Below are positions 39,225 through 49,355 of a stretch of DNA of 64,000 nucleotides, piece after piece. The notes under the pieces are model-generated. The model ran no database searches, was not told where the DNA came from, and saw only the letters and a list, made by a program, of their open reading frames with translations. Source of the DNA: Zobellella maritima. Its GTDB lineage: Bacteria > Pseudomonadota > Gammaproteobacteria > Enterobacterales > Aeromonadaceae. The translations under genes were made by a program, and so were the position numbers. Positions within the stretch are counted from its first letter, which is position 1, and every line of letters starts with the position of its first letter. Where the stretch lies: contig NZ_QCZE01000001.1 in the NCBI RefSeq assembly GCF_003075035.1, positions 248,001-312,000 on the forward strand, written 5' to 3'.

Positions 39225-40109
39225 TTAAATCTGTTTGATATAACTCGTTTGACGATCTCGCTCTGAACAGTCGAGTGTCAGCGTATGCCGATCACCGGCC
39301 GCCAGGGGAGGGAGTTCGAGGATGGCGGTTTCTATGCAGACAAAGTCCGACCAGCCAAGGGGCGGGATATCGGCGGGCACCCGGGATCCCGGATTCCACA
39401 GTACCAGGCTGTCATGGCCCTGGTGCCGCAATCTGGTCTCATGGCGGGAATGATGTATCCGGGTGATCGGTGCCGGGGTTGCGTAAATACGATCCACCGG
39501 CTCCTTGAATACCGTTTCCTCCCGCTTGCTACAGGCTTGCTGTAACAGGCTGTCGAAATACTCGTGACCCAGACCTTCAATTCGACATTGCTGCACATGG
39601 GCGCAACGAAAATAACTGTGCAGGGCCGCCTGTATCTGCATGGGGTCGCTACCGTTATTCTCGCTGTGCAGATGCAGCGTCAGGTCGGCGCCTATTTCAA
39701 TTTCCAGTACCAGTCGCCACTGTTCACCCTGATGACCAGGACAAAGCTCCGGTGTCAGCACCAGGGTCAGGTGGGTACCGGTCTCGGTTTCTTCCAGTCC
39801 ATCCAGGTGCCAGCTCTGCAGGCGGGCAAAGCCGTGTTGAGGCTGCCCTTCGGCGCCTTTGCCGAACCAGGGCCAGCAGATGGGAATGCCGCCCCGAATC
39901 GCCTTGCTGCCATCGAGCACGGCGGCCTCGCTCAACCATAACAGCGGGCGTTGGCCATGGCGCTGGTAGTGCAATAGCTGTCCGCCGAACAGGCTGATCA
40001 GGGCGCTTGCATGGGCATTGTCTACCCGAATAAAGGCCAGGCCGGCGTCGTTGTACATTAGTTGTGCCCGGGGCGAAAGGGCACTGTGTTGGGTTAGCTG
40101 GGGCAGCAT
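39225..40109 (-). CDS. yeaD: D-hexose-6-phosphate mutarotase
   Basis: A 294-residue aldose-1-epimerase-fold protein. YeaD interconverts the anomers of glucose 6-phosphate. Seen: ALISLFGGQLLHYQRHG, AIRGGIPICWPWFG, HGFARLQSW and the late FVCIETAIL. It lies downstream of gapA on the same strand, as in E. coli, but a terminator lies between the two. The start ATG at 40109 has no strong ribosome binding site. Confidence 0.9.
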   Translation of the reverse strand: MLPQLTQHSALSPRAQLMYNDAGLAFIRVDNAHASALISLFGGQLLHYQRHGQRPLLWLSEAAVLDGSKAIRGGIPICWPWFGKGAEGQPQHGFARLQSWHLDGLEETETGTHLTLVLTPELCPGHQGEQWRLVLEIEIGADLTLHLHSENNGSDPMQIQAALHSYFRCAHVQQCRIEGLGHEYFDSLLQQACSKREETVFKEPVDRIYATPAPITRIHHSRHETRLRHQGHDSLVLWNPGSRVPADIPPLGWSDFVCIETAILELPPLAAGDRHTLTLDCSERDRQTSYIKQI

Positions 40110-40138
40110 GCTGGGATGTCCGGTGTGTAAATAAAACG

Positions 40139-40163
40139 AAAAAGCGGCCTAAGCCGCTTTTAT
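40139..40163 (-). terminator. Terminator after gapA
   Basis: On the minus strand AAAAGCGGC/GCCGCTTTT forms a 9-bp stem with a 4-base loop, between gapA and yeaD. Read-through may feed yeaD. Confidence 0.75.
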
Positions 40164-40187
40164 TCTACGCTGGTCACTCAACCATTT

Positions 40188-41820
<1,633 letters not shown>

Positions 41821-43254
41821 ATGACCCACGAGAGCTACCTGTCCGCTTGGCAACAGAGCCAGGAACTGGCGGAGTCTATGCAACCCCTTATCGGTAAACT
41901 GTATCGCAACCAGGGTATCGAAACCTGTGTTTACGGTCGGCCACTGCTGAACGCCTCTACCATTGACATTCTCAAGGCCCACCGGGTGGTGCGTCGCCAC
42001 GAAGGTCATGTGCTGTCGGTAGAAGAGAGCTTCCCGGTATTGAAGGCCATCAGTGAGCTTGAATTGGCACCGGCCACCATCGACCTGGGTAAACTGACCG
42101 TCAAGTACTGGGCCAACCATAAAGATGAGTCCGGCCTGGACGATTTCCTGAAAACCGAGCTGGCCGCGGGCCTGGCTGCCGGCCACAGCTCTCAGAGCAC
42201 CGATGTAGTGCTTTATGGTTTCGGTCGTATCGGCCGTCTGCTGGCCCGGCTGCTTATCGAGCGTGCCGGTAACAGCAACGGCATGCGCCTGCGCGCCATT
42301 GTGGTTCGCGGTTCAGGCGATGATCTGGAAAAACGTGCCAGCCTGCTGCGCCGTGATTCCGTGCATGGCCCCTTCAACGGCTCCATCGAAGTCGATGAAG
42401 AAAACAATGCCATCATTGCCAACGGCACCTATATCCAGATCATCTATGCCAACAGCCCGGAAGAGATCGATTACACCCAGTACGGCATCGACAATGCCCT
42501 GGTGGTCGATAACACCGGAAAATGGCGTGACGAAGCCGGCCTGAGCCTGCATCTGAAGTCTAAGGGTGCCGCCAAGGTACTGTTGACCGCGCCGGGCAAA
42601 GGCGACATCAAGAACATCGTATTCGGTGTTAACGATGACATGATCCTGCCGGAAGACCGTATCATGTCCGCCGCCTCCTGTACCACCAATGCCATTACCC
42701 CGGTATTGAAGGCGGTGAACGATGCCTATGGTGTGAAAAACGGCCACGTGGAAACCGTGCATTCCTACACCAACGATCAGAATCTGATCGACAACTACCA
42801 CAAGGGCGATCGTCGTGGTCGCAGTGCCGCCCTCAACATGGTACTGACCAGCACGGGTGCGGCTTCAGCGGTAGCCAAGGCGCTGCCCGAACTGAAAGGC
42901 AAGCTGACCGGCAACGCAATTCGCGTGCCGACACCCAATGTTTCGATGGCGGTAATCAACCTGAACCTCGAAAAGGCCACCACACTTGAAGAGCTGAACG
43001 ATTACCTGCGCCAGGTTGCCCTGGATTCGCCGCTGCATAATCAAATCGACTTCAGCACCAGCAGCGAGCTGGTGTCCACCGACATGGTTGGCTCCCGTTT
43101 CGCCGGTATTGTCGACTCACTGGCGACCATTGTGGATGGTGATCGTGCCGTGCTGTACGTATGGTATGACAACGAGTTCGGCTACAGCTGCCAGGTAGTG
43201 CGGGTTATGCAAAAAATGGCCGGCATCAACCTGATGGACCTGCCTGCCTTGTAA
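41821..43254 (+). CDS. Long-form glyceraldehyde-3-phosphate dehydrogenase
   Basis: A 477-residue GAPDH with an N-terminal extension of about 125 residues not present in GapA. The Rossmann motif YGFGRIGRLLARLL starts at about 132, the nucleophile is Cys287 in AASCTTNAITP, and WYDNEFGYSCQ is near the end. At the site where GapA has the NAD-selecting Asp, this protein has VVRGSGDD, which suggests NADP or dual use and a gluconeogenic or assimilatory role. That is inference. Long forms are common in Pseudomonas, Vibrio and relatives. Start after AAAGGA. Confidence 0.9.
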   Translation: MTHESYLSAWQQSQELAESMQPLIGKLYRNQGIETCVYGRPLLNASTIDILKAHRVVRRHEGHVLSVEESFPVLKAISELELAPATIDLGKLTVKYWANHKDESGLDDFLKTELAAGLAAGHSSQSTDVVLYGFGRIGRLLARLLIERAGNSNGMRLRAIVVRGSGDDLEKRASLLRRDSVHGPFNGSIEVDEENNAIIANGTYIQIIYANSPEEIDYTQYGIDNALVVDNTGKWRDEAGLSLHLKSKGAAKVLLTAPGKGDIKNIVFGVNDDMILPEDRIMSAASCTTNAITPVLKAVNDAYGVKNGHVETVHSYTNDQNLIDNYHKGDRRGRSAALNMVLTSTGAASAVAKALPELKGKLTGNAIRVPTPNVSMAVINLNLEKATTLEELNDYLRQVALDSPLHNQIDFSTSSELVSTDMVGSRFAGIVDSLATIVDGDRAVLYVWYDNEFGYSCQVVRVMQKMAGINLMDLPAL

Positions 43255-43269
43255 GTGAGGTGGATGGGA

Positions 43270-43296
43270 TAAAGGGGCACAGGCTGCCCCTTTTGT
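43270..43296 (+). terminator. Terminator after the long GAPDH gene
   Basis: Stem AAAGGGGCA/TGCCCCTTT, 5-base loop, T-rich end. Confidence 0.75.
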
Positions 43297-43314
43297 GTTT
43301 CTGGAGGGTAAACT

Positions 43315-43590
43315 ATGTCTTTTCAACAAGTGGTCGCCAATATGCCCCGCGAGGTATATGAGCGGTTAAGGACAGCGGTAGAGCTGGGGAAGTGGCCCGA
43401 TGGCAACCCCTTGACCACCGAGCAGAAAGAACACAGCATGCAGGCTGTGCTGGCCTGGCAGTCCATGCACAATGACAGCCTCGAGCACATGACCATCGCC
43501 AGGGGCGGCGAGCTGGTGCTGAAGAGTAAATCCGAGCTGCGCCGCCAGTTCCGCGATGAACAGGAAATTACCCGCTTCAAGCCTGAGTAA
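43315..43590 (+). CDS. yeaC: DUF1315 protein YeaC
   Basis: A 91-residue protein of the YeaC family, function unknown. Seen: MPREVYERLRTAVELGKWPD, LTTEQKEHSMQAVLAWQ and the charged end KSELRRQFRDEQEITRF. It has a GGAGG ribosome binding site. It lies in the gapA/yeaD neighbourhood in E. coli as well. A terminator follows. Confidence 0.9.
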   Translation: MSFQQVVANMPREVYERLRTAVELGKWPDGNPLTTEQKEHSMQAVLAWQSMHNDSLEHMTIARGGELVLKSKSELRRQFRDEQEITRFKPE

Positions 43591-43610
43591 TCCCTGCTTG
43601 TATACTGTTT

Positions 43611-43638
43611 AAAAAAATCGGCCTCGGGCCGATTTTTT
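43611..43638 (+). terminator. Terminator after yeaC
   Basis: Perfect AAAAAATCGGCC/GGCCGATTTTTT stem with a 3-base loop. Confidence 0.85.
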
Positions 43639-43658
43639 GTTTTTTGCCTGGGCTGAAA

Positions 43659-43705
43659 TGTAGCAGGCCCGACCCCGGCCGATATGCATCGCGGCCGGGG
43701 CATCT
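43659..43705. repeat. Single REP-like element
   Basis: TGTAGCAGGCCCGACCCCGG is a diverged relative of the TGTGGGAGGC-CGACC repeats seen in the two clusters. CCCCGGCCG can pair with CGGCCGGGG across a short loop. It lies between the yeaC terminator and the operon promoter. Confidence 0.55.
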
Positions 43706-43722
43706 GTAAACATCCCTATTTG

Positions 43723-43798
43723 TTGTACATTATTTGCCATGTTGTACAACCTTGGCTATGGTATAGCTAGGGTTGTACAAGAGGGGTTTATATGTACA
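43723..43798 (+). promoter_or_regulatory. Repeated TTGTACA boxes, probable operator of the 11-gene operon
   Basis: TTGTACA at 43723, TTGTACAA at 43742 and 43773, and TGTACA at 43793 overlapping the first start codon. Candidate -10 elements (TATGGT/TATAGC) lie between the second and third boxes at about 43758-43767, so binding would block the promoter. The operon's second gene encodes a MerR regulator of the LitR/CarH type, the likely binder. Assignment is inference. Confidence 0.65.
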
Positions 43799-44745
43799 AG
43801 TTTGACGCAGGCAAGATACAGGTAGGCATCAGCGGCTGCCTGTTGGGTCAAAAGGTTCGTTTCGATGGCGGCCACAAACGATCCGATTTCTGCACCGAAG
43901 AGCTGGCCAGGCTGGTGGATTTCGTGCCCGTTTGCCCGGAAATGGCCATCGGCCTGAGTTCACCCAGGCCCAGCATACGGCTGGTGCAGCGTGATGCCGA
44001 CGTCCTCGCGATCACCGCCAATGGGCAGGATGTCACTGCGCCGCTGCGCGACTACGGCCGGCAGCTGGTCGGCCGGCTCGGCTACCTTAGCGGCTATATC
44101 CTCTGTGCCAAATCTCCCAGCTGCGGCATGGAGCGGGTACGGGTCTATCATGCCAGCGGCGAGGGCTGCGAGAAGTCAGGGGTTGGCGTCTACGCCGCCG
44201 AGCTGATGCGCAGTCATCCCCTGCTGCCGGTAGAAGAAGACGGCCGGCTCAACGATCCCCTGATCAGGGAAAACTTTATTACCCGGCTTTATGCCTACCA
44301 CGACTGGCAAAGCCTGGTCCACCAGGGCATCACGCCTGCCCGCCTGATTGACTTTCACAGCCGCTATAAATACCTGTTGCTGGCCCATCACAGGAGCAGC
44401 TATCTGCGGCTGGGACAATTGTTGTCGGACTTGTCCGCAGAGCCTGAACACAAGGCCAGACACTATATCGAAGGGTTGATGGCGGCGCTTGCCCGTCAGG
44501 CCAGCCGCAGTAATCACACCAATGTACTGCAGCATTTGCAGGGCTATTTCAAACAGCAGCTGAACTCGCGACAGCGTCAGGAGCTGGCCCATACCATTCA
44601 TCAATACCAGGATGGCCTGCTGCCGTTGTTGGCGCCGATCACCCTGTTGCGTCACTACCTGGCCGAGTATCCCAATGAATATCTGCAACGACAGGTATAT
44701 CTCAATCCTCATCCGGAGACCTTAAGGCTGCGCTATGGCATCTGA
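43792..44745 (+). CDS. DUF523-DUF1722 (YbgA) fusion protein
   Basis: A 317-residue two-domain protein. Residues 1 to about 160 are DUF523, with three conserved Cys (ISGCLLG, VPVCPEMAIG, AKSPSCGM). In the characterised DUF523 protein TudS, cysteines of this kind hold a [4Fe-4S] cluster that removes sulfur from thiouracil. Residues from about 190 are DUF1722/YbgA (FHSRYKYLLLAHHRSSYLRL), of unknown role. First gene of the operon. Its start codon lies in the last TGTACA box, and its end overlaps the merR gene by 11 bases. A sulfur or nucleotide repair role is speculation. Confidence 0.88.
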   Translation: MYKFDAGKIQVGISGCLLGQKVRFDGGHKRSDFCTEELARLVDFVPVCPEMAIGLSSPRPSIRLVQRDADVLAITANGQDVTAPLRDYGRQLVGRLGYLSGYILCAKSPSCGMERVRVYHASGEGCEKSGVGVYAAELMRSHPLLPVEEDGRLNDPLIRENFITRLYAYHDWQSLVHQGITPARLIDFHSRYKYLLLAHHRSSYLRLGQLLSDLSAEPEHKARHYIEGLMAALARQASRSNHTNVLQHLQGYFKQQLNSRQRQELAHTIHQYQDGLLPLLAPITLLRHYLAEYPNEYLQRQVYLNPHPETLRLRYGI

Positions 44746-45580
44746 TCCCCAATATCCAATCCGGGATGTATCCCGATTGACCGGCATCAACCCGGTCACC
44801 CTGCGCGCCTGGCAACGGCGTTATGGCCTGCTCAAGCCGGCCCGTACCGAAAAGGGCCATCGCCTGTATTCGGACGACGATATTGCCCTGATCAGGCAGA
44901 TCCTGCACTGGCTGGATCAGGGGGTGAGCATAGGTCAGGTCAAGGGACTGCTGGCCAGTCCGGAGCCGGTTATCGGCGGCTCCAACTGGGAGCAGGCCAG
45001 GACGCGCCTGCTGGATGCGGCTCAGGCGCTGAATCTGGGGCGGCTGGAAACCGAGCTCCATGAGCTGGCCAGCCTGTATCCGGCCGAGTTGTTGCTGCGC
45101 CGGGTGATCGAGCCCTGGCTGGCTGCGCTTGTCCGGCAGGCCCGGCCTGACCGGGCGCTGATCGAGCAAAGCGCCCGCGGCCTGCTGACCCGGGTGTTGT
45201 ACCAGATACTGACCATCCAGAGCGGACCGCGCATCGCCGTTGGGCGGGTTGGCCAGGTGAATGAGCTGAATGTTGTCATGGCCCAGTTCGAATTGCAGGG
45301 GCTGGAATGCCGCAGCATTAACCTGGGGCAGCTGGAGCCGCAGCAACTGCCGTTGATGTCCGGTCGACTGCAGCCGGATGGCCTGGTGGTCTTGCTGGGG
45401 GCGGGACTGAACGCCGCCTGGTTCAAGGAGATGGCGCCGTACTGGCCCGACAACTGTTGTTTTGTCGGCGAACTGGGCACCCTGTATCAGCAACAGGGCT
45501 GGCTGGACCGGCCGTTCGCCGTCAGCATCAATGACATCGCAAGGGGGCCGCATGCGCCATTTGATATGGTTCAGAACTGA
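44735..45580 (+). CDS. MerR family regulator, LitR/CarH-like
   Basis: A 281-residue regulator with an N-terminal MerR helix-turn-helix (YPIRDVSRLTGINPVTLRAW, RRYGLLKPARTEKGHRLY) and a C-terminal part laid out like the helical bundle and Rossmann domain of CarH. CarH uses adenosylcobalamin as a light sensor; its EH pair and cobalt-binding His are replaced here by Glu-Gln (144-145) and by Asn176 in GQVNELNV, so B12 binding is doubtful. LitR-type MerR proteins are known to repress phrB/cfa operons in the dark. It sits second in the operon it probably controls, overlapping both neighbours. Confidence 0.82.
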   Translation: MASDPQYPIRDVSRLTGINPVTLRAWQRRYGLLKPARTEKGHRLYSDDDIALIRQILHWLDQGVSIGQVKGLLASPEPVIGGSNWEQARTRLLDAAQALNLGRLETELHELASLYPAELLLRRVIEPWLAALVRQARPDRALIEQSARGLLTRVLYQILTIQSGPRIAVGRVGQVNELNVVMAQFELQGLECRSINLGQLEPQQLPLMSGRLQPDGLVVLLGAGLNAAWFKEMAPYWPDNCCFVGELGTLYQQQGWLDRPFAVSINDIARGPHAPFDMVQN

Positions 45581-46964
45581 TCTGCGGGTCGCCGATAATC
45601 CGGCCCTGCACGAGGCCTCCGCCGAGGGGGCCGAATTGCAGGCGGTGTTTATCGCCTGTCCGGGACAGTGGCGGCAGCATGGCATGGCCGCCATTCAGCG
45701 GGACTTTCTCGCTCGCAACCTGATGGCCCTCAGTCGAGAACTGGCGGCACTGGGCATTCCCTTCACCCTGCTGGAAGCTGACACCTTTACCGAGGTGCCG
45801 GGGCTGCTCGGTAGTCTGGTAGACGAGCAGGGAATCGATGCCCTCTACGCCAACCTGGAAATCGGCATCAACGAGCGGCGTCGCGACCAGGCGGTGCAGC
45901 AGGCCTTGTCCGTTCCCGTGCGGTTGTTCAACGGCGATTGTGTGGTCAGTCACGGCAGCTTGCGGCCGCGTAGTGGTGACATGTACAAGGTATTTACTCC
46001 CTTTGCCAAGGCCTGGCTGGCCCAGGTGCGGGCCAGCGGTTATCGGCTGTTGCCGGTGCCCTGCAGCCGCGGGCCGGCTCTGGAGGTGACCCCTGTCGAG
46101 CTGTCGGATGGACAGGTTTCGAGTGAAGCCTGGCCCGTTGGGGAACGGGCCGCGTCTCGGCAACTGACGGCATTTTGTCATGGGCAGCTCAGGGAGTACG
46201 GTGAACAACGAGACTACCCGGATGCCGAGGGGACCAGCAGGTTGTCACCCTACCTGGCACTGGGAGTCCTGTCACCGAATCAGTGTCTTGCGGCGGTGGA
46301 GGCCGAGCTCGGTTACCTGCCCCTGAGCCGGGGCGAGCAAGGTTTTACCTGGATCAACGAGTTGATCTGGCGTGAATTCTATCGACACCTCATGGTGGTC
46401 TATCCCCGCCTGTCCATGAATCGACCATTCAAAGTGGAAACCGGGGCCTTGAAATGGAGCAACAATCACCTGTCGTTCGAGCTTTGGTGTCGGGGCCGGA
46501 CCGGCTATCCGCTGGTGGATGCGGCCATGCGTTGCCTGAATGAAACCGGCTGGATGCACAACCGGTTGCGCATGGTAGTGGCCAGCTTCCTGACCAAGGA
46601 TCTGCATATCGACTGGCGCTGGGGAGAAGACTACTTCATGTCCCGGCTGATCGACGGCGATCTGGCCGCCAACAACGGCGGCTGGCAGTGGGCGGCGGGT
46701 ACGGGGGCGGATGCCGCCCCTTATTTTAGGGTGTTCAACCCCACCACCCAGAGCGAGCGTTTCGATGCCGACGGTCGCTTTATCAGGCGCTGGCTGCCGG
46801 AGCTGGCAGCCGTGCCGGCGAAAGTCATCCATGCGCCCCACGAGTGGCTGACCCGGCACGGCATGGCCCAGGCGTATCCGCCCCCCGTGGTGGATCATGC
46901 CCGGTCCCGGCTGCATGCCATTGCCATGTTCGATGCCCTCAAGGATCGGCAGGAGGCGCCATGA
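45552..46964 (+). CDS. phrB: Deoxyribodipyrimidine photolyase
   Basis: This flavin photolyase splits cyclobutane pyrimidine dimers with blue light. The start MRHLIWFRTDLRVADNPAL at 45552 has AAGGGGG before it and lies within the merR end. The protein has 470 residues. FAD-binding motifs are TSRLSPYLALGVLSPNQC, ELIWREFYRHLMV, GRTGYPLVDAAMRCLNETGW and LIDGDLAANNGGWQW, and the dimer-recognising FRVFNPTTQ follows. It overlaps the next gene in ATGA. Confidence 0.95.
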   Translation: MRHLIWFRTDLRVADNPALHEASAEGAELQAVFIACPGQWRQHGMAAIQRDFLARNLMALSRELAALGIPFTLLEADTFTEVPGLLGSLVDEQGIDALYANLEIGINERRRDQAVQQALSVPVRLFNGDCVVSHGSLRPRSGDMYKVFTPFAKAWLAQVRASGYRLLPVPCSRGPALEVTPVELSDGQVSSEAWPVGERAASRQLTAFCHGQLREYGEQRDYPDAEGTSRLSPYLALGVLSPNQCLAAVEAELGYLPLSRGEQGFTWINELIWREFYRHLMVVYPRLSMNRPFKVETGALKWSNNHLSFELWCRGRTGYPLVDAAMRCLNETGWMHNRLRMVVASFLTKDLHIDWRWGEDYFMSRLIDGDLAANNGGWQWAAGTGADAAPYFRVFNPTTQSERFDADGRFIRRWLPELAAVPAKVIHAPHEWLTRHGMAQAYPPPVVDHARSRLHAIAMFDALKDRQEAP

Positions 46965-47383
46965 GCCCGGCCATCAGCGCGTTCTGCGCCCTTTACCGGC
47001 AGCTTGGTGCCGATAACCTGCACCTGTTGTCCTCTGTCTACCGCCAGGACGTCCGTTTCTGCGATCCGGCCCATGAGCTGCAGGGGATCATAGCCCTGAG
47101 CGCCTATTTTGAAGGGCTGTTTACCCAGGTCAGCCATTGTCGTTTCGATATTGAACAGGTCATGGAGCAGGACGGGGAAGCCTATGTGCGCTGGCAGATG
47201 CACTTTGGCCATCCTCGTTTAGGGGGCGGCAGTGACATCGCCGTGCCCGGAGTCAGCCACCTGCGTTTTGATCAGCACATCTATTTTCACCGGGATTATT
47301 TCGATCTGGGCGCCATGCTCTATGAACAGCTGCCGCTGCTGGGTGGAGTGGTCCGCGCCCTCAAGAGGAGGCTAGCGTCATGA
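46961..47383 (+). CDS. NTF2/SnoaL-like protein
   Basis: A 140-residue protein of the NTF2-like fold (SVYRQDVRFCDPAHELQGI, VMEQDGEAYVRWQMHFGHP), usually found in this operon type. The family includes ligand-binding and isomerase-like members; the ligand here is unknown. Start MSPAISAFCALYRQLG at 46961 with AGGAGG. Both ends overlap neighbours by 4 bases, so it is translationally coupled to phrB and the SDR gene. Confidence 0.8.
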   Translation: MSPAISAFCALYRQLGADNLHLLSSVYRQDVRFCDPAHELQGIIALSAYFEGLFTQVSHCRFDIEQVMEQDGEAYVRWQMHFGHPRLGGGSDIAVPGVSHLRFDQHIYFHRDYFDLGAMLYEQLPLLGGVVRALKRRLAS

Positions 47384-48108
47384 AACGGGTATTGATTACC
47401 GGTGCCAGTTCGGGCATCGGCCTGCAGCTGGCACGGGATTACGCTGCCGACAGCTGGCAGGTGGTGGCCTGCGGTCGCGATCGGGAAAAACTGCAACGGG
47501 CCCTGGCCGGTACCGATAGCGAATTCTGTGTGTTTGACATGCAGAACAGGGGAGAGTGTCAGGCCGTCTTGTCTGCGGTTGTCGAGCCTGATCTGGTGAT
47601 CCTCAATGCGGGGACTTGTGAGTATGTGGATGATGCCCGGCACTTTGATGCAGCCCTGTTCGAGCGGGTGATCGCCGCCAACCTGATCGGCACGGCCAAC
47701 TGCATCGCCCCCCTGATCGGGCGCATTCGTGCCGGTGGTCGGCTGGCGCTGGTCAGTTCGTCGGTGACCTTTCTGCCGTTGACCCGCTCCGAAGCCTATG
47801 GCGCATCCAAGGCGGGCCTGGATTATCTTGCTCGCACCCTGGCTATCGATCTGGCGCACCATGACATAGGGATCAGCCTGATCCGCCCGGGGTTTGTCGA
47901 TACCCCCCTAACCCGAAAAAACGACTTTCCCATGCCCGGACGGGTCAGCATGGCGGAGGCCAGCCAGGCCATCCGTCAGGGGCTGGCCCGAGGCAAGCGG
48001 GAAATCTGCTTTCCCTTTGCCTTTATCACTGTCATGCGACTGCTGTCCTGGCTGCCCAGGGGGATATGGTTCCGTCTGGGACAAAAGATGGTCGGGAGGC
48101 CGTCATGA
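47380..48108 (+). CDS. Short-chain dehydrogenase/reductase
   Basis: A 242-residue NAD(P)-dependent SDR. Cofactor motif VLITGASSGIG at 4-14, NAG in LVILNAGT, active-site Ser and YGASKAG (Tyr and Lys), then the lid IRPGFVDTPLT. The C-terminus has a hydrophobic stretch (CFPFAFITVMRLLSWLP) that may touch the membrane. Position between the NTF2-like and FAD genes suggests a step in lipid modification. Confidence 0.88.
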   Translation: MKRVLITGASSGIGLQLARDYAADSWQVVACGRDREKLQRALAGTDSEFCVFDMQNRGECQAVLSAVVEPDLVILNAGTCEYVDDARHFDAALFERVIAANLIGTANCIAPLIGRIRAGGRLALVSSSVTFLPLTRSEAYGASKAGLDYLARTLAIDLAHHDIGISLIRPGFVDTPLTRKNDFPMPGRVSMAEASQAIRQGLARGKREICFPFAFITVMRLLSWLPRGIWFRLGQKMVGRPS

Positions 48109-49355
48109 GCAGGATTGCCGTTATCGGCAGCGGCATCTCGGGGCTGACGGCGGCCTACCTGCTTGATGGTCGGCATCAGCTGACCCTGTTCGAGGCCAAT
48201 GATTACCTGGGCGGCCATACCGCCACCGTCGACGTTACCCTGGGTGGCCGGCACTATGCGGTGGATACCGGTTTTATCGTGTTCAATGATCGTACCTATC
48301 CGAATTTTCAGGCCCTGCTGGTAAAACTCGGAGTGCCGGTCCGGCCTACCGAAATGAGCTTCAGTGTACACAATGCGCTGACTGGGCTGGAATATAACGG
48401 CCATAGCCTGGGCACCCTGTTTGCCCAGCGAAGCAACCTGTGGAGCGCTCGTTTTTACGGCCTGCTGGCGGAAATCGTACGCTTCAACCGTGTGGCCAAA
48501 CGGGCACTGATAAACAATGAACTGAGCGACAATGACACCCTGGGCGGTTTCCTTGACCGGCACGGCTTTTCGGATTTCTTCGCCGGTCATTACCTGCTGC
48601 CGATGGGGGCTGCGATCTGGTCGGCCTCCCTGGATGACAGTCGGGAATTTCCGCTGGCGTTTTTCCTGCGTTTTTTCAATCACCACGGGCTGCTTAACCT
48701 GATAGACAGGCCCAGGTGGTATGTGGTGGAGGGAGGATCGCGCAGTTACATTCCTTACCTTACCGCATCCTTGCATGATATTCGCCTGAATTGCCCGGTG
48801 AGACGGGTTATCCGTCATGCCGACGGGGTACAAATTGAAAGCGGGCGTGGAGCCGAGCGGTTCGACGAGGTGATATTTGCCTGTCATGCGGATCAGGCGC
48901 TGGCGCTGCTGGCCGATGATGCCAGTGTCGTCGAGCGGGAGCTGCTCGGGGGGCTGGCCTACCGTAGCAACGAAGTGGTGCTTCATACGGATACCCGGCT
49001 GCTGCCTCGTCATCGCAGGGCTTGGGCCAGTTGGAACTACTGGCTGGATGGTCGGCCCGAAGCCCTGCCCTGTGTCACCTACAACATGAATATATTGCAG
49101 GGTCTGGCCGCCCCCGAGACGCTGTGCGTGACCCTTAATCGCAGCCGGGATATCGCCCCCGACACAATCCTGAGGCAGTTTCACTATGCCCATCCGGTAT
49201 ACAACCGGACGGCGATTACCGCCCAGGGGCGGCGGCGGGAAATATGCGGCCGCCAGCATACCCATTTCTGTGGTGCCTACTGGTACAACGGCTTTCACGA
49301 AGACGGGGTGAACAGTGCCCTGGATGTCTGTGCCCGTTTTGGAGTGGGATTATGA
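48105..49355 (+). CDS. FAD-dependent oxidoreductase (amine oxidase/desaturase type)
   Basis: A 416-residue flavoprotein. FAD-binding GSGISGLTAAYLL, then FEANDYLGGHT, and VDTGFIVFNDRTYPN. Such NAD/FAD-binding proteins regularly accompany DUF1365 and CFA-type synthase genes. They are believed to oxidise or desaturate fatty acyl chains, but no direct proof is visible here. Start MSRIAVIGSG at 48105 with GGGAGG; overlaps at both ends in ATGA. Confidence 0.88.
   Translation: MSRIAVIGSGISGLTAAYLLDGRHQLTLFEANDYLGGHTATVDVTLGGRHYAVDTGFIVFNDRTYPNFQALLVKLGVPVRPTEMSFSVHNALTGLEYNGHSLGTLFAQRSNLWSARFYGLLAEIVRFNRVAKRALINNELSDNDTLGGFLDRHGFSDFFAGHYLLPMGAAIWSASLDDSREFPLAFFLRFFNHHGLLNLIDRPRWYVVEGGSRSYIPYLTASLHDIRLNCPVRRVIRHADGVQIESGRGAERFDEVIFACHADQALALLADDASVVERELLGGLAYRSNEVVLHTDTRLLPRHRRAWASWNYWLDGRPEALPCVTYNMNILQGLAAPETLCVTLNRSRDIAPDTILRQFHYAHPVYNRTAITAQGRRREICGRQHTHFCGAYWYNGFHEDGVNSALDVCARFGVGL

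Noticed and set aside
47976-49298. 440-codon minus-strand frame opposite the FAD gene
   Set aside because: Antisense shadow within the tight operon; no start signal or motif.
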